The notes beneath the pieces were generated by a model. It saw nothing but the letters and a program-made list of their open reading frames with translations. It made no database searches and was not told the DNA's origin. 64,000 nucleotides of DNA from Bacillota bacterium. GTDB taxonomy: Bacteria; Bacillota; Negativicutes; Sporomusales; UBA7701. The position numbers and the translations under genes were made by a program. Where the stretch lies: contig JAEZJM010000011.1 in assembly GCA_023415775.1 (NCBI GenBank), positions 1 through 64,000 of the forward strand, given 5' to 3'. Positions 40,859-49,417 of the stretch are shown one piece after another. Positions within the stretch are counted from its first letter, which is position 1; every line of letters starts with the position of its first letter.

Positions 40859-40907
40859 GCCATGAAGGGCTTCCCCCATGAAGGGTAGGCTTTTCATGGC
40901 TTTTTTG
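40859..40907 (+). promoter_or_regulatory. leader terminator of a candidate riboswitch/attenuator
   Basis: GCCATGAA (40859-40866) pairs with TTCATGGC (40893-40900), followed by TTTTTTG: an intrinsic terminator inside the leader of the transporter gene. CCATGAAGGG occurs twice (40860 and 40876), so two alternative 5' arms can pair with the same 3' arm. The 90 bases before it contain further inverted segments. Leader plus terminator before an ECF substrate-binding component suggests ligand control; I do not recognise the riboswitch class. Confidence 0.6.
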
Positions 40908-41002
40908 TTGCCGAAAAATGTGCTATTGAGATACGGAGGCTGAAAAATGGAACTTTTATTTGGGGCAGCAGCCTTATTCCCAATTTGGCAGAGAGTGATG
41001 CC

Positions 41003-41512
41003 GTGACGAAGACTTTTAAATTGGTCGCGAGTTCGGTTTTGGTGGCGCTGGGGGTGCTGCTGCCGATGGCTTTTCACATGGTGGGGGCGGCAGGGCCGAT
41101 CTTTCTGCCGATGCATATTCCCGCCCTGCTCGCCGGCTTTTTGCTCGGCCCATATTGCGGTTTCTGCGTCGGGCTGCTCTCGCCGCTGATCAGCGGCCTG
41201 TCGACCGGAATGCCGCCTATTCCCGTCCTGCCGATCATGGCTGTCGAGCTGGCGGTTTATGGGGCAATCGGCGGGTGGCTTTACCGCGACCGCAAACTGA
41301 GTATCTGGCTTTCGCTGATAGCAGCCATGACGGCTGGCAGACTGGCGGCAGCCATCGGCGCCTTCGCGCTGGTTGAGCTGTTTGGCGTAAAGATTAATCC
41401 GCTTGTCTTTATTACCGGCGCGGTGCTCACCGGGTTGCCGGGAATAACCGTTCAGCTGATGCTGGTGCCGCTCTTAGTCCGAAGACTGGCAGCAGCATTT
41501 CGGAATAAGTAG
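41003..41512 (+). CDS. ECF transporter S component
   Basis: GTG 41003 is the likely start. The 169-residue integral membrane protein has about six hydrophobic segments and the block P-M-H-I-P-A-L-L-A-G-F-L-L-G-P...G-L-L-S-P-L-I-S-G-L-S-T-G-M-P-P, typical of ECF-type substrate-binding components. These bind a vitamin or similar ligand and dock to a shared energising module (EcfT/EcfA), which is not in this window. The ligand is not evident. The leader with terminator suggests that intracellular ligand represses the gene. Confidence 0.8.
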   Translation: MTKTFKLVASSVLVALGVLLPMAFHMVGAAGPIFLPMHIPALLAGFLLGPYCGFCVGLLSPLISGLSTGMPPIPVLPIMAVELAVYGAIGGWLYRDRKLSIWLSLIAAMTAGRLAAAIGAFALVELFGVKINPLVFITGAVLTGLPGITVQLMLVPLLVRRLAAAFRNK

Positions 41513-41631
41513 CGAAGGATGAGAGGGATGAAAATCTTTTCGACAAGAACTGTATGGAGCAGTATAGTTATCCCATGGCCGGACGCCTGGTAAGAGTGGC
41601 CGGCAATCAAAAAATATAAGCGGGGGAAAGC

Positions 41632-42237
41632 ATGAGCGAACGGGAAAAGAGCTTTTTCAACGACCTGGCCGAGCGGTGGGACGATGTGCGGGCGGCCGAC
41701 GACCAAAAAATCGCCGGCCTGGTTCGTCTGGCCGGTCTGGAGCCGGAGGCGGCCGTGCTGGATATCGGCTGCGGCACCGGGGTCCTGCTGCCGCATTTGT
41801 TGGCCGCGGTCGGCGAGGCGGGTAGGGTAACGGCGATCGACTTTGCCGAGAATATGGTGGCGAAAGCGCGGGCAAAGATCGGCCGGCGCGATAATATAAG
41901 CTGCATCGCCGGCGACATCTGGTCTTTCGAGCCGGGAACAGTATACGACGCCGCCTTTTGCTTCAACTTCTTCCCCCATGCGGGCGACAAGCCGCGGTTC
42001 GTGGCGAGAATGCGAGGCCTGCTGAGGCCTGGCGGGTCGCTGATCATCATGCACGACATGTCGCGGGCCGCTGTGAACGCCATCCATAAAAGCAGCCGGG
42101 TGGTGACCGAAGACCGCCTGCCGGCAGGGGCGACGGTGGCCGCTATGCTTATTGCCGCCGGCTATGAGGTGCAAGAAGTAATAGATGACGAGGAAAAGTA
42201 TTTTGTCAAAGCGGTCAGTCCGGTGGAAAGGGAATAG
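41632..42237 (+). CDS. class I SAM-dependent methyltransferase
   Basis: A 201-residue protein with methyltransferase motif I V-L-D-I-G-C-G-T-G (residues ~43-51), acidic motif II V-T-A-I-D-F-A near 65, C-I-A-G-D-I-W near 90 and L-R-P-G-G-S-L-I-I near 125. It belongs to the UbiE/Methyltransf_11-like group; substrate not predictable. It follows the ECF gene by 119 nt, a region with no gene. The two may share a transcript, since no clear terminator lies between them. Confidence 0.8.
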   Translation: MSEREKSFFNDLAERWDDVRAADDQKIAGLVRLAGLEPEAAVLDIGCGTGVLLPHLLAAVGEAGRVTAIDFAENMVAKARAKIGRRDNISCIAGDIWSFEPGTVYDAAFCFNFFPHAGDKPRFVARMRGLLRPGGSLIIMHDMSRAAVNAIHKSSRVVTEDRLPAGATVAAMLIAAGYEVQEVIDDEEKYFVKAVSPVERE

Positions 42238-42282
42238 TGGCAGGAGACGTCCGCGTTTATCTATCGTTGGCGGAAATGGAAA

Positions 42283-42318
42283 AGCCAAGCGGGCCGGGAG
42301 TAATCCCGCCGCTTGGCT
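42283..42318. terminator. hairpin between convergent genes
   Basis: AGCCAAGCGG pairs with CCGCTTGGCT, with an inner CGGGA/TCCCG. It lies between the methyltransferase (+) and rubrerythrin (-) stops and is preceded by A-rich sequence, so it can terminate the minus-strand transcript and perhaps both. Confidence 0.65.
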
Positions 42319-42355
42319 ATGTTGGCGCAGTTGTGGGGGTTTGCCGGACCAGTCA

Positions 42356-42895
42356 CTAGAGGTTGGTTCTGGCTAATTCGAAGAAAGCCTGAGGATGTTT
42401 GCAGGTCGGGCACGCCAGGGGGGCGTTCGTGCTTTCGAAACGGTGCCCGCATACCCGGCATTGCCAGAGTTGTTTGCTTTCGCGGCTGAAAACGGTCGCG
42501 TTTTCCACATTCCTGAGCAGGGTTTTGTAGCGTTCTTCGTGCTCTTTTTCGATAGCGCCCACCCGCCTGAACAAGGCGGCGATTTCGGTAAACCCTTCCG
42601 CTTCCGCCGTTTCGGCAAACTCCTTATACATGCAGGTCCATTCCTCGTGCTCTCCCTCGGCTGCTTTCTTGAGGTTGGCCTTGGTATCGCCGATGCCCTG
42701 CAAGAGGTTAAACCAGATTTTGGCGTGGGCGGCTTCGTTGTCGGCCGTCTCCAGGAAAGTTGCGGCGATGGCTTCGTAACCCTCTTTCTTGGCAACGCCG
42801 GCAAAGTATGTATACTTATTCCTGGCCATCGATTCGCCGGCGAAAGCTGCCATGAGGTTGGCCGCTGTCTTGGAGTCTTTAAGGTTTTGACTCAT
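42356..42895 (-). CDS. rubrerythrin
   Basis: ATG 42895 has AGGAGG upstream on the minus strand; a longer frame lacks an RBS. The 179-residue protein has a four-helix diiron domain with E-S-M-A-R-N-K-Y (first ligand Glu), E-x-x-[14 protein letters not shown] and E-K-E-H-E-E-R-Y, followed by a C-terminal rubredoxin domain with C-R-V-C-G-H and C-P-T-C. It reduces hydrogen peroxide in anaerobes with electrons from rubredoxin or similar carriers. It is divergent from the Fur-controlled feo operon. Confidence 0.93.
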   Translation of the reverse strand: MSQNLKDSKTAANLMAAFAGESMARNKYTYFAGVAKKEGYEAIAATFLETADNEAAHAKIWFNLLQGIGDTKANLKKAAEGEHEEWTCMYKEFAETAEAEGFTEIAALFRRVGAIEKEHEERYKTLLRNVENATVFSRESKQLWQCRVCGHRFESTNAPLACPTCKHPQAFFELARTNL

Positions 42896-42936
42896 CTTAT
42901 GCGCCTCCTTTTTGCTGATACTGACAACTATTCTTC

Positions 42937-42949
42937 TATTCTTTGAATA
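42937..42949. promoter_or_regulatory. palindrome upstream of rubrerythrin, candidate PerR/stress operator
   Basis: TATTC-TTT-GAATA is a perfect 5-3-5 palindrome ~40 bases upstream of the rubrerythrin start. Peroxide-sensing PerR boxes are AT-rich palindromes at such places, but the match to the usual PerR consensus is partial. Evidence is position and symmetry only. Confidence 0.35.
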
Positions 42950-43038
42950 AAGCGGATATTCCTGCCAGAGCCGATGTGGCAAATTTGCGGGTGCGTTTTT
43001 GCCCCGGAGAATTTTGTAAACTATTTTTGCTGAAAATA

Positions 43039-43095
43039 TTGACAGCGGAGAGAAAGGACGGATATAATACAAACGATAATGATAATCAATATCAT
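43039..43095 (+). promoter_or_regulatory. feo promoter with Fur box
   Basis: TTGACA (43039-43044) and TATAAT (43063-43068) are spaced by 18 bases. Directly after the -10 lies GATAATGATAATCAATATCAT (43075-43095), which closely matches the Fur consensus GATAATGATAATCATTATC. Fe2+-Fur would cover the transcription start and shut off the operon under iron sufficiency. Confidence 0.85.
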
Positions 43096-43119
43096 TTATG
43101 CGGACGACTGGTCGAGGAA

Positions 43120-43227
43120 ATGGATCCGGAAATGAAAGAGCTGCAGCACAAAATGGCTCAAAAGAATATTTTCCGGATTCTTCACTCCCGGCTGGGGCTA
43201 TGCGGCATCTGCCGCGAGTGTTTATAA
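43120..43227 (+). CDS. small Cys-rich peptide at head of feo operon (35 aa)
   Basis: A 35-residue frame from ATG 43120, the first gene after the Fur box. It is mainly helical and basic ([14 protein letters not shown]) and ends with L-C-G-I-C-R-E-C-L, that is C-x2-C-x2-C at the C-terminus. The RBS (GAGGAA) is close to the ATG, so an upstream CTG/other start is possible. A three-Cys end could bind Fe or zinc or form a disulfide. It is too short for family assignment; an iron-regulated small protein is plausible. Confidence 0.45.
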   Translation: MDPEMKELQHKMAQKNIFRILHSRLGLCGICRECL

Positions 43228-43336
43228 AACGGATGCGGACGCCGGCGCCGATTCGGGTGCGGATTGGGCGGGGGGGCGGCCGGAAACGAAGACAAAGGCG
43301 CTTTATCCTTGCGAAAGGTTTTTTATTTTGCCGGGT

Positions 43337-43353
43337 AAATGATAATGATTCCC
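43337..43353 (+). promoter_or_regulatory. second candidate Fur box before feoA
   Basis: AAATGATAATGATTCCC matches two of the three hexamers of the Fur site. It lies 31 bases upstream of the feoA start. It may mark an internal promoter or a second Fur dimer site; no clear -35/-10 pair was seen. Confidence 0.5.
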
Positions 43354-43383
43354 AAAAACAAAAGGGGCATAGGGAGGATTAAT

Positions 43384-43614
43384 ATGATGAAAACACTCGA
43401 CCAGTTGGGGCCCGGCGAGGCGGGCGTAGTGACGAAGGTGCAGGGGAGCGGGGCGGTGAAGCGCCGGATTGTGGATATGGGACTTGTCGCCGGTACCGCG
43501 GTGCGGGTGCAAAAGTTTGCCCCGCTGGGCGACCCGATGGAGGTCAAGGTTAAGAATTTCAATCTTTCCCTGCGCAAGACGGAGGCCGCCCTGATCGAGG
43601 TTCAGACGTCCTGA
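43384..43614 (+). CDS. feoA: FeoA, ferrous iron transport accessory protein
   Basis: ATG 43384 follows GGGAGG. The 76-residue SH3-like protein has L-D-Q-L-G-P-G-E-A-G-V-V, K-R-R-I-V-D-M-G-L-V-A-G-T, the V-K-x-x-N-x-x-L-S-L-R-K-T-E-A core of FeoA. It is a cytoplasmic partner of FeoB. It is encoded 49 nt before feoB under the Fur-type promoter. Confidence 0.9.
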   Translation: MMKTLDQLGPGEAGVVTKVQGSGAVKRRIVDMGLVAGTAVRVQKFAPLGDPMEVKVKNFNLSLRKTEAALIEVQTS

Positions 43615-43663
43615 CGGCCGGGGAAAAGCGGTATTCCAAGGGTATACGTGAGGAGGCTTATAA

Positions 43664-46018
43664 ATGGCGACAGATAATCTGACGGTGGCTTTAGCGGGTA
43701 ACCCGAATTCCGGCAAGACGACAATTTTCAACAACATTACCGGGGCGCGCCAGCATGTGGGCAATTATCCCGGCGTAACGGTGGAGAGGCGGGAGGGTTT
43801 CCGCCGTTTCCAGGGCAAGGATCTGCTGCTCGTGGATCTGCCGGGGACATACAGCCTGACGGCCCATTCACTGGATGAGCTTGTGGCCCGCAATGTCATA
43901 ATCAACGACAAACCTGAAATTATTGTAAATATTCTCGATGCTTCCAACCTGGAACGGAATCTGTACCTGGCGGTACAGTTGCTGGAGCTGGAACGGCCGG
44001 TGGTGCTGGCGCTTAATATGACCGATGTGGCCGAACAGATGGGCCTGAAGGTGGACGACGCGCTCCTTAGCCGCAAACTGGGTATTGCGGTGGTCCGTAC
44101 GGTGGGCAACCGCAACCGGGGGATGGACGATCTGCTGCAGACGGTGATCGACGCTGCGGCGAAAAATAAGCAGCAGCCGTTTGCGCTCGATTATGGGCCG
44201 GAGATAGAGGCGAAAATCGAAGAAGTTGGCGATGTGCTCGCGACGCTGACCGAGGTCAAATACCCCCTGCGGTGGCTGGCGATCAAGCTACTGGAGAACG
44301 ACCAGGACGTAAGCAAGGCTATCGGCGCTTTACCGGGCGGGGAAAAGATTCTCGCGATGATTGGCAAGATGCGGGCCGAGCTGAAGGCGGTGTTTGCCGA
44401 CGATCCTGAGCTCGTTATCGCCGAGCGCCGCTATCAGTTCGTCGGCGCAATCTACCGGGAAGTGGCCGTCTCCCGGCAGGATCTGACCCGGACCGCCTCG
44501 GACAAGATCGACGATGTCCTCACCCACCGCGTGTTCGGGCTGCCGATCTTTTTCGGAGTCATGTGGCTGCTGTTCAACATCGTATTCACCGTCGGGGCCT
44601 ATCCGCAGGGCTGGATCGAGGAGGGGGTCGCGCGGCTGGGCGAAATGGCCGGGGAATATATGGCCGACGGCGATCTCAAGTTGCTGGTGGTGGACGGCAT
44701 CATCGGCGGCGTCGGCGGCGTTGTCGTCTTTCTCCCCAATATTATCCTCCTCTTTTTGGGCATCGCGCTGCTGGAGGACACCGGTTATATGGCCCGGGCG
44801 GCCTTTGTCATGGACCGGGTGATGCGGGCGGTTGGCCTGCACGGCAAGTCGTTCATCCCGCTGCTGGTGGGCTTCGGCTGCAGTGTTCCCGCCATTATGG
44901 GCACCCGCACCCTGGAAAATCCCCGCGACCGGATGGTTACCATCCTCGTCGCTCCCCTGATGAGCTGCAGCGCCCGGCTGCCGGTGTACACCCTGCTGAC
45001 CGCCGCCTTTTTCTCCGCAGAGATCGCCGGCACGGTGCTATTCTCGGTCTATTTTGTCGGCATCGCCCTGGCGGTCGTGATGGCGTTCGTTTTCCGCAAG
45101 TTTCTGTTTCCCGGCGCCACGGAAGCTTTCGTTATGGAGATGCCGCCTTATCATCTGCCGACACTGCGCAGCATTCTCACCCATATGTGGGAGCGGAGCG
45201 TGCTGTATCTGAAAAAGGCCGGTACGCTGATTCTGGCCGCATCGATTCTGGTGTGGTTCGCCACCAATTATCCCAGCGAGGTCGAGTATAGCAAGGATTA
45301 CGACCAGGCGAAAACGCAGGTCGAGGAACAGTTCTCCGCCCAGGCCGCCGCGGAGGTGCTGGCACCGCTGAACATCGAGAAACCGGAAGACAATGCGGCC
45401 CTGCAGGCGCTGGTCGGCGAGATCGCCGCAATCCACGCCGGGCAAGCCGCGGCCGGGGCTGCCGATAAAGCGGCTGTCGAGGCTGAGGCTGCCGCCAAAC
45501 TGGCTGAGCTGGAAAAAGCCCAGACCGAGCTTTATCCTTATGCTCTGCGGTACCACGAGCTGGAGCAAGCGAAACAGGACGCAACGGATAAGCTCGACAA
45601 GGAACAGGCCGGCGAGAAACTGGCCGGCAGCTACGCCGGACGACTCGGGAAAACGATCGAACCGGTTATCGCGCCTTTGGGGTTCGACTGGAAAATAGGC
45701 GTCGGCCTGGTGTCGGCGATGGCCGCCAAGGAGGTTCTGGTCAGCACCCTCGGCACGATTTACAGCGTGGGCGAGGTGGAAGACGATGCATCGTCTCTGC
45801 AGGAAGCTCTGGCCGCAGATCCTGCCTTCAGGCCGCTGGTCGCCTATACATTGATGATCTTTACGCTGATTTATTCGCCCTGCCTGGCGGCGCTGGCCGT
45901 TCTGCGCCGGGAAACCAACTCGTGGAAATGGACGGCCTTCAGTTTCACTTATTCCACCGCCTTGGCGTGGGTCATCGCTCTGGCCATATACCAGGCGGGC
46001 TCGATGCTCGGGTATTAG
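43664..46018 (+). CDS. feoB: FeoB ferrous iron transporter with long inserted loop
   Basis: A 784-residue Fe2+ transporter. G domain: G1 G-N-P-N-S-G-K-T-T (residues ~11-19), G3 D-L-P-G-T-Y-S, G4 N-M-T-D. Then the helical GDI-like region, and membrane gate motifs F-G-C-S-V-P-A-I-M and S-C-S-A-R-L-P-V-Y with the conserved Cys. Between A-T-N-Y-P-S (~534) and G-K-T-I-E-P-V (~662) is a ~115-residue insert, Ala/Glu/Lys-rich and predicted coiled coil, where shorter FeoB proteins have a brief loop. The loop should face the periplasm. It is in an operon with feoA. Confidence 0.95.
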   Translation: MATDNLTVALAGNPNSGKTTIFNNITGARQHVGNYPGVTVERREGFRRFQGKDLLLVDLPGTYSLTAHSLDELVARNVIINDKPEIIVNILDASNLERNLYLAVQLLELERPVVLALNMTDVAEQMGLKVDDALLSRKLGIAVVRTVGNRNRGMDDLLQTVIDAAAKNKQQPFALDYGPEIEAKIEEVGDVLATLTEVKYPLRWLAIKLLENDQDVSKAIGALPGGEKILAMIGKMRAELKAVFADDPELVIAERRYQFVGAIYREVAVSRQDLTRTASDKIDDVLTHRVFGLPIFFGVMWLLFNIVFTVGAYPQGWIEEGVARLGEMAGEYMADGDLKLLVVDGIIGGVGGVVVFLPNIILLFLGIALLEDTGYMARAAFVMDRVMRAVGLHGKSFIPLLVGFGCSVPAIMGTRTLENPRDRMVTILVAPLMSCSARLPVYTLLTAAFFSAEIAGTVLFSVYFVGIALAVVMAFVFRKFLFPGATEAFVMEMPPYHLPTLRSILTHMWERSVLYLKKAGTLILAASILVWFATNYPSEVEYSKDYDQAKTQVEEQFSAQAAAEVLAPLNIEKPEDNAALQALVGEIAAIHAGQAAAGAADKAAVEAEAAAKLAELEKAQTELYPYALRYHELEQAKQDATDKLDKEQAGEKLAGSYAGRLGKTIEPVIAPLGFDWKIGVGLVSAMAAKEVLVSTLGTIYSVGEVEDDASSLQEALAADPAFRPLVAYTLMIFTLIYSPCLAALAVLRRETNSWKWTAFSFTYSTALAWVIALAIYQAGSMLGY

Positions 46019-46063
46019 CGGTCCGCGTGTTTCCGAACCGGCCGCCCGGAGGAGGGGAGGCAT

Positions 46064-47058
46064 ATGGCGATCAAGCTGCGGCTGGCGTTGCTCGCGGTGG
46101 CGCTGATCCCTCAGGCGATCACCTATGGCATGACATTCGGCTCGCCGCTGGCGGCCGACAGGTATTTCGGCCAGATTCAGGCGGCATCCCTGGCGAGCGC
46201 GCTGCTTTTGGCGCTGGCGTCGCCCGGCCTGGTGCTGGAATGGCTGGTCGGCAGGCCGCTGCGGGAAATGTCGCGGTTTTGCTCGCGGCTGAAACAGGGT
46301 AATTATCAGGAACGGTTGTTCCTGACCAACGAAGCCCGCGACGGGGACGCGAAGACGGCCTGACCACCCTCATGCGCGATATGAATTGGATGGCCCGGCA
46401 GATTGAAATCAGGGAAAAAGAGCTGCGCCGGGCGATTGACGACTTGGCGACAACCCACGCGAGCCTGGAGGAGAGGACCCGCGAACTGGAGCAGTCATGC
46501 CGCCAGATGCAGGTGATGGCGATGACCGATCCCCTTACCGCTATCGCAAATCGCCGCTGCTTCTTCGACATTCTTCAGGGACAGGCCGCCGATCTGGTGT
46601 GCAACTGCCTGTGCTGCCCTACGTCGCTGCTCATCCTCGATGTCGACCGGTTCAAAGCCGTTAACGATACCTACGGACACGTGGCTGGCGACAAAGTTCT
46701 CCAAGAAATTGCCGTGATAATCCGGGAGAACACCAGGGAAGGCGATACGGCGGCCCGGGTCGGCGGCGAGGAGTACGCGCTTCTCCTGCCGGGATCTTCC
46801 TCCCGGCAGGCTGAGGATGTAGCCCGCCGCATCCGGGCGGCGGTCGCCGGTCACGCTTTTGTCTTGCCGGACGGGCAGCAAATATCCGTTACGATATCCA
46901 TCGGCATCTGCACCTTTACGCAGTTTGCCTGCCTGGAGCGGGATAAGCTGTACAGCTTCGCCGATCAGGCGCTCTACCACGCCAAACGTAGCGGTCGCAA
47001 CAGTATTTCCGTTTATGATCCCGAGGCCCGGTCGCTCAGCATGATCGACTGCGCGTAG
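46064..47058 (+). pseudogene. diguanylate cyclase broken by a one-base frameshift
   Basis: The first frame (46064-46363) encodes an N-terminal membrane segment and HAMP-like part ending ...N-E-A-R-D-G-D then an out-of-frame tail and TGA. The second frame (from 46351) continues E-D-G-L-T-T-L-M-R-D-M, a coiled coil and a GGDEF domain: D-P-L-T-A-I-A-N-R-R, D-V-D-R-F-K-A-V-N-D, an I-site R-E-G-D and G-G-E-E-Y. Restoring one G after GGGGAC near 46348 rejoins both. The active site has Tyr instead of the final Phe. Either a real mutation or a sequencing error. Cyclic di-GMP synthesis would be the role if intact; the HD-GYP gene follows. Confidence 0.75.
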
Positions 47059-47080
47059 AGGCCGGAAAAGGATGTTGATT

Positions 47081-47725
47081 ATGCAGCATTTGTCTCAGTG
47101 GGAAGATTTGCATGAACTTGTGGATGCGCTCGCTACCGCGCTGGACGCGAAAAATCCCTTCATGTGCGGCCACTCCGAGCGGGTGGCCGGTACGGCCCTG
47201 CTCCTGACCCAGGAGATGGGCGTGTGCCCGGCGATGCAGGCGGTAATCCATATCGGCGCCCACCTGCACGATATCGGCAAGATCGGTGTTCCCGACCATG
47301 TTCTCAATAAACCCGGCAAGCTGACCGAAGCGGAATTCGTTATGATCCGCCAGCACCCGGCAATCGGCGGCAATATTCTGAGCAAGATCAAGGTTTTGCG
47401 GCCGGTTATCGACATTGTGCGCCATCATCACGAACGCTGCGACGGCAAAGGTTATCCCGACGGGCTTCGGGGCGGCGATTTTTCGCTGGGGGCCAGGATA
47501 GTGGCCGTCGCCGACGCCTTCGACGCGATGACAAGCGCGCGGCCGTATCGTCCGGCGCTATCCCTTGGCGCGGCCCTGCGCGAAATGCGGCGCTGCCGGG
47601 GCAGTCAGTTCGATCCGGCGGTCGTAGACGCTCTGACCGCGCTTAACCGGAAAAATCTTATCCAGATTCCCGGCGGACGGGATTCGGTCTGCCGGCCGGT
47701 CGACGTTATCAGTTGCTGTCAATAA
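47081..47725 (+). CDS. HD-GYP domain protein (cyclic di-GMP phosphodiesterase type)
   Basis: ATG 47081 has AAAAGGA at proper spacing; ATG 47072 is the alternative. The ~214-residue product is nearly all HD-GYP: H-S-E-R-V-A near residue 33, H-L-H-D-I-G-K-I-G near 66-74, R-x-H-P near 98, R-H-H-H-E-R-C-D-G-K-G-Y-P-D near 125-138 (GYP motif) and D-A-F-D-A-M-T. Family role: hydrolysis of cyclic di-GMP. It follows the diguanylate cyclase gene, a logical synthesis/breakdown pair. Confidence 0.85.
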   Translation: MQHLSQWEDLHELVDALATALDAKNPFMCGHSERVAGTALLLTQEMGVCPAMQAVIHIGAHLHDIGKIGVPDHVLNKPGKLTEAEFVMIRQHPAIGGNILSKIKVLRPVIDIVRHHHERCDGKGYPDGLRGGDFSLGARIVAVADAFDAMTSARPYRPALSLGAALREMRRCRGSQFDPAVVDALTALNRKNLIQIPGGRDSVCRPVDVISCCQ

Positions 47726-47758
47726 CAGGCGCCTACTTTCGTGAAACAGGAGGGTCAT

Positions 47759-48052
47759 ATGTCTGTTGTAATCGTCGGCGGAGACTACCTGGGCGGAATC
47801 GAAAAGAACCTTTACTCCATGGGAGTTACGGAATTGGTGCATATTTCCGGTCGGAAAGCGCTCGAAAGGAACAAGATCAGTTTGCCTAAGGCTACCGCTT
47901 TTGTCCTGGTGCTGACCGACTATGTCAATCACGGCACGGCCCAGAATGTGAAGACGGTGGCCAAATCACGGTCGATACCGGTAGTATTCGCCAAACGTTC
48001 CTGGTGCGCTGTCGAGGAAAAGCTGAAGGCGAGCAAGTGTCTTGCCAATTGA
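47759..48052 (+). CDS. DUF2325 protein
   Basis: A 97-residue protein after CAGGAGGG. It has I-V-G-G-D-Y-L-G-G-I near the start, V-H-I-S-G-R-K, F-V-L-V-L-T-D-Y-V-N-H near residue 55 and a late V-V-F-A-K-R-S. This is the DUF2325 pattern, widespread in Firmicutes, often near iron or redox genes. Molecular function unknown. Confidence 0.8.
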   Translation: MSVVIVGGDYLGGIEKNLYSMGVTELVHISGRKALERNKISLPKATAFVLVLTDYVNHGTAQNVKTVAKSRSIPVVFAKRSWCAVEEKLKASKCLAN

Positions 48053-48074
48053 ATTTGACGGAGGGGGTGCGAAG

Positions 48075-48236
48075 ATGGATGCGGTAATTTTGACCGGCGT
48101 CGGCGCGGCGGCTCTTGGTTATGTGGCTTATGTCGTCTGGCGCGGTGTCGGCGGCAAGGCTGGCTGCGGCTGCGGCAGCGCTTGCCGGGAAGCGGGCGGG
48201 AGCTGCCAGTGCGGAGCGAAGAGCCGGCCGAAGTAG
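48075..48236 (+). CDS. FeoB-associated Cys-rich membrane protein
   Basis: A 53-residue peptide: one membrane helix (~residues 3-24), then G-C-G-C-G-S-A-C-R and S-C-Q-C-G in the tail. Length, single helix and Cys cluster match the FeoB-associated Cys-rich membrane protein family (FeoC-like position in Firmicutes). It lies ~2 kb downstream of feoB. It probably helps iron uptake, by metal binding or FeoB stability; inference from family. Confidence 0.8.
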   Translation: MDAVILTGVGAAALGYVAYVVWRGVGGKAGCGCGSACREAGGSCQCGAKSRPK

Positions 48237-48289
48237 AGTTTTTATTAAATACGACGGTGATAAATAAAATTTGATCAAGGGGTGTTGTA

Positions 48290-49246
48290 ATGAAAAAGAC
48301 GGTGGCGGTTATGGTGGCGGGGATGATTATGGCGACGGCGCCGGTGGCTTTGGCGGCGCCGGTTAAGCTCAGCGGCGATGTGGCGGTCAAGTATCAGCGG
48401 GATACCGCCGACGGCGATCCGGCTACGTCCGGCTCGATCTATACGCTTAAACTGCTCGGCGAGGCGGGTCTGGGGGGCGGCTGGTCGCTGTACGCCCGCC
48501 TCGGCGCCCAGAGTGTGACTAACCCCTTGCTTGCCGATTTCAATATCGCTCCCGAAGTTTACGGCGAGAACAAGAAATCGGTGGTCGCGCTCGATCAGTT
48601 CGGGCTAAATTATAAGACAGATAAATTGACCTACAAACTGGGCCGCCAGGATGTTGCCGTCGGCGTGACCACCCTGCTGTACCACCGGCCCGATACCAAC
48701 ATCGGCAAGAAAGTCTTCGTGGACGGCCTTACCGTTGCCGGCGCCGTCGGCGCGGTGGATATAGCGGCGCTGGCGGCGCAGGAGGATAACGCCGCCGGGT
48801 CGTATAAGAGCAAGATTTACGCCCTCAGGACCGGTTTTAAGCCTACGGAGAGTTTTAATTGGGGCGTCACGCTCGGGCGCTTCCAGGGGGAAACGGAGAG
48901 CACCAATCACTGGGCGGTGGACGGTACGTACAAGTTCGGCAAGAGCAGCCTGACGGCGGAATACACCAAGGCAAGCAGCAATATCGCTAACAAAGCGTAT
49001 GCTATTGTCTTGGGCTACGATTTCGATGACAAAACTTCCGCATCGATCACCGGTTTCCGGGTAGAAGAGTTCGGCTCGATGGGCGGCCAGAGCGAGTACG
49101 ACGCCAACAACCGCGGCATCCATTACGCGATCAATCGCAAGCTGAGCGATAATGCCGGCCTGGAGCTGGTCTTCAAGGATCAGAAAACCATCAGCGGCGG
49201 GCAGAAAAACACCTCGTTCGAGGCCACGGTCAGTTATTCGTTCTAA
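48290..49246 (+). CDS. outer membrane porin
   Basis: The 318-residue protein has a cleavable signal peptide (K-K-T, hydrophobic core, A-L-A-A-P cut near residue 23) and then alternating beta strands with aromatic girdles, ending S-Y-S-F. A terminal Phe is the signal for BAM-mediated insertion. It resembles the porins of Negativicutes (S-G-D-V start of the mature part, Y-K-L-G-R-Q-D-V). It shows the host has an outer membrane. A strong terminator follows. Confidence 0.85.
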   Translation: MKKTVAVMVAGMIMATAPVALAAPVKLSGDVAVKYQRDTADGDPATSGSIYTLKLLGEAGLGGGWSLYARLGAQSVTNPLLADFNIAPEVYGENKKSVVALDQFGLNYKTDKLTYKLGRQDVAVGVTTLLYHRPDTNIGKKVFVDGLTVAGAVGAVDIAALAAQEDNAAGSYKSKIYALRTGFKPTESFNWGVTLGRFQGETESTNHWAVDGTYKFGKSSLTAEYTKASSNIANKAYAIVLGYDFDDKTSASITGFRVEEFGSMGGQSEYDANNRGIHYAINRKLSDNAGLELVFKDQKTISGGQKNTSFEATVSYSF

Positions 49247-49301
49247 AATGGGGCATGCTGCTTACGCGTGCGCGGCTTGCCTTGCCGGACCTCCAAGCCA
49301 T

Positions 49302-49333
49302 AAAAAAGCAACCCTAATCAGGGTTGCTTTTTT
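49302..49333 (+). terminator. terminator after porin gene
   Basis: AAAAAAGCAACCCT pairs with AGGGTTGCTTTTTT around AATC. Typical rho-independent terminator; bidirectional in form. Confidence 0.9.
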
Positions 49334-49417
49334 CTTGCGTCAGCGAATACCCCGCTATGCGGGGGAGTGCAAATAAGGCGGACCGTTGCGGCAGCGATAG
49401 AAAAGCTCTCTTTTGCG

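Noticed and set aside
40767..40907. Cobalamin, THF or preQ1 riboswitch in the ECF leader
   Set aside because: I compared the leader by eye with the conserved cores of these classes and found no match.
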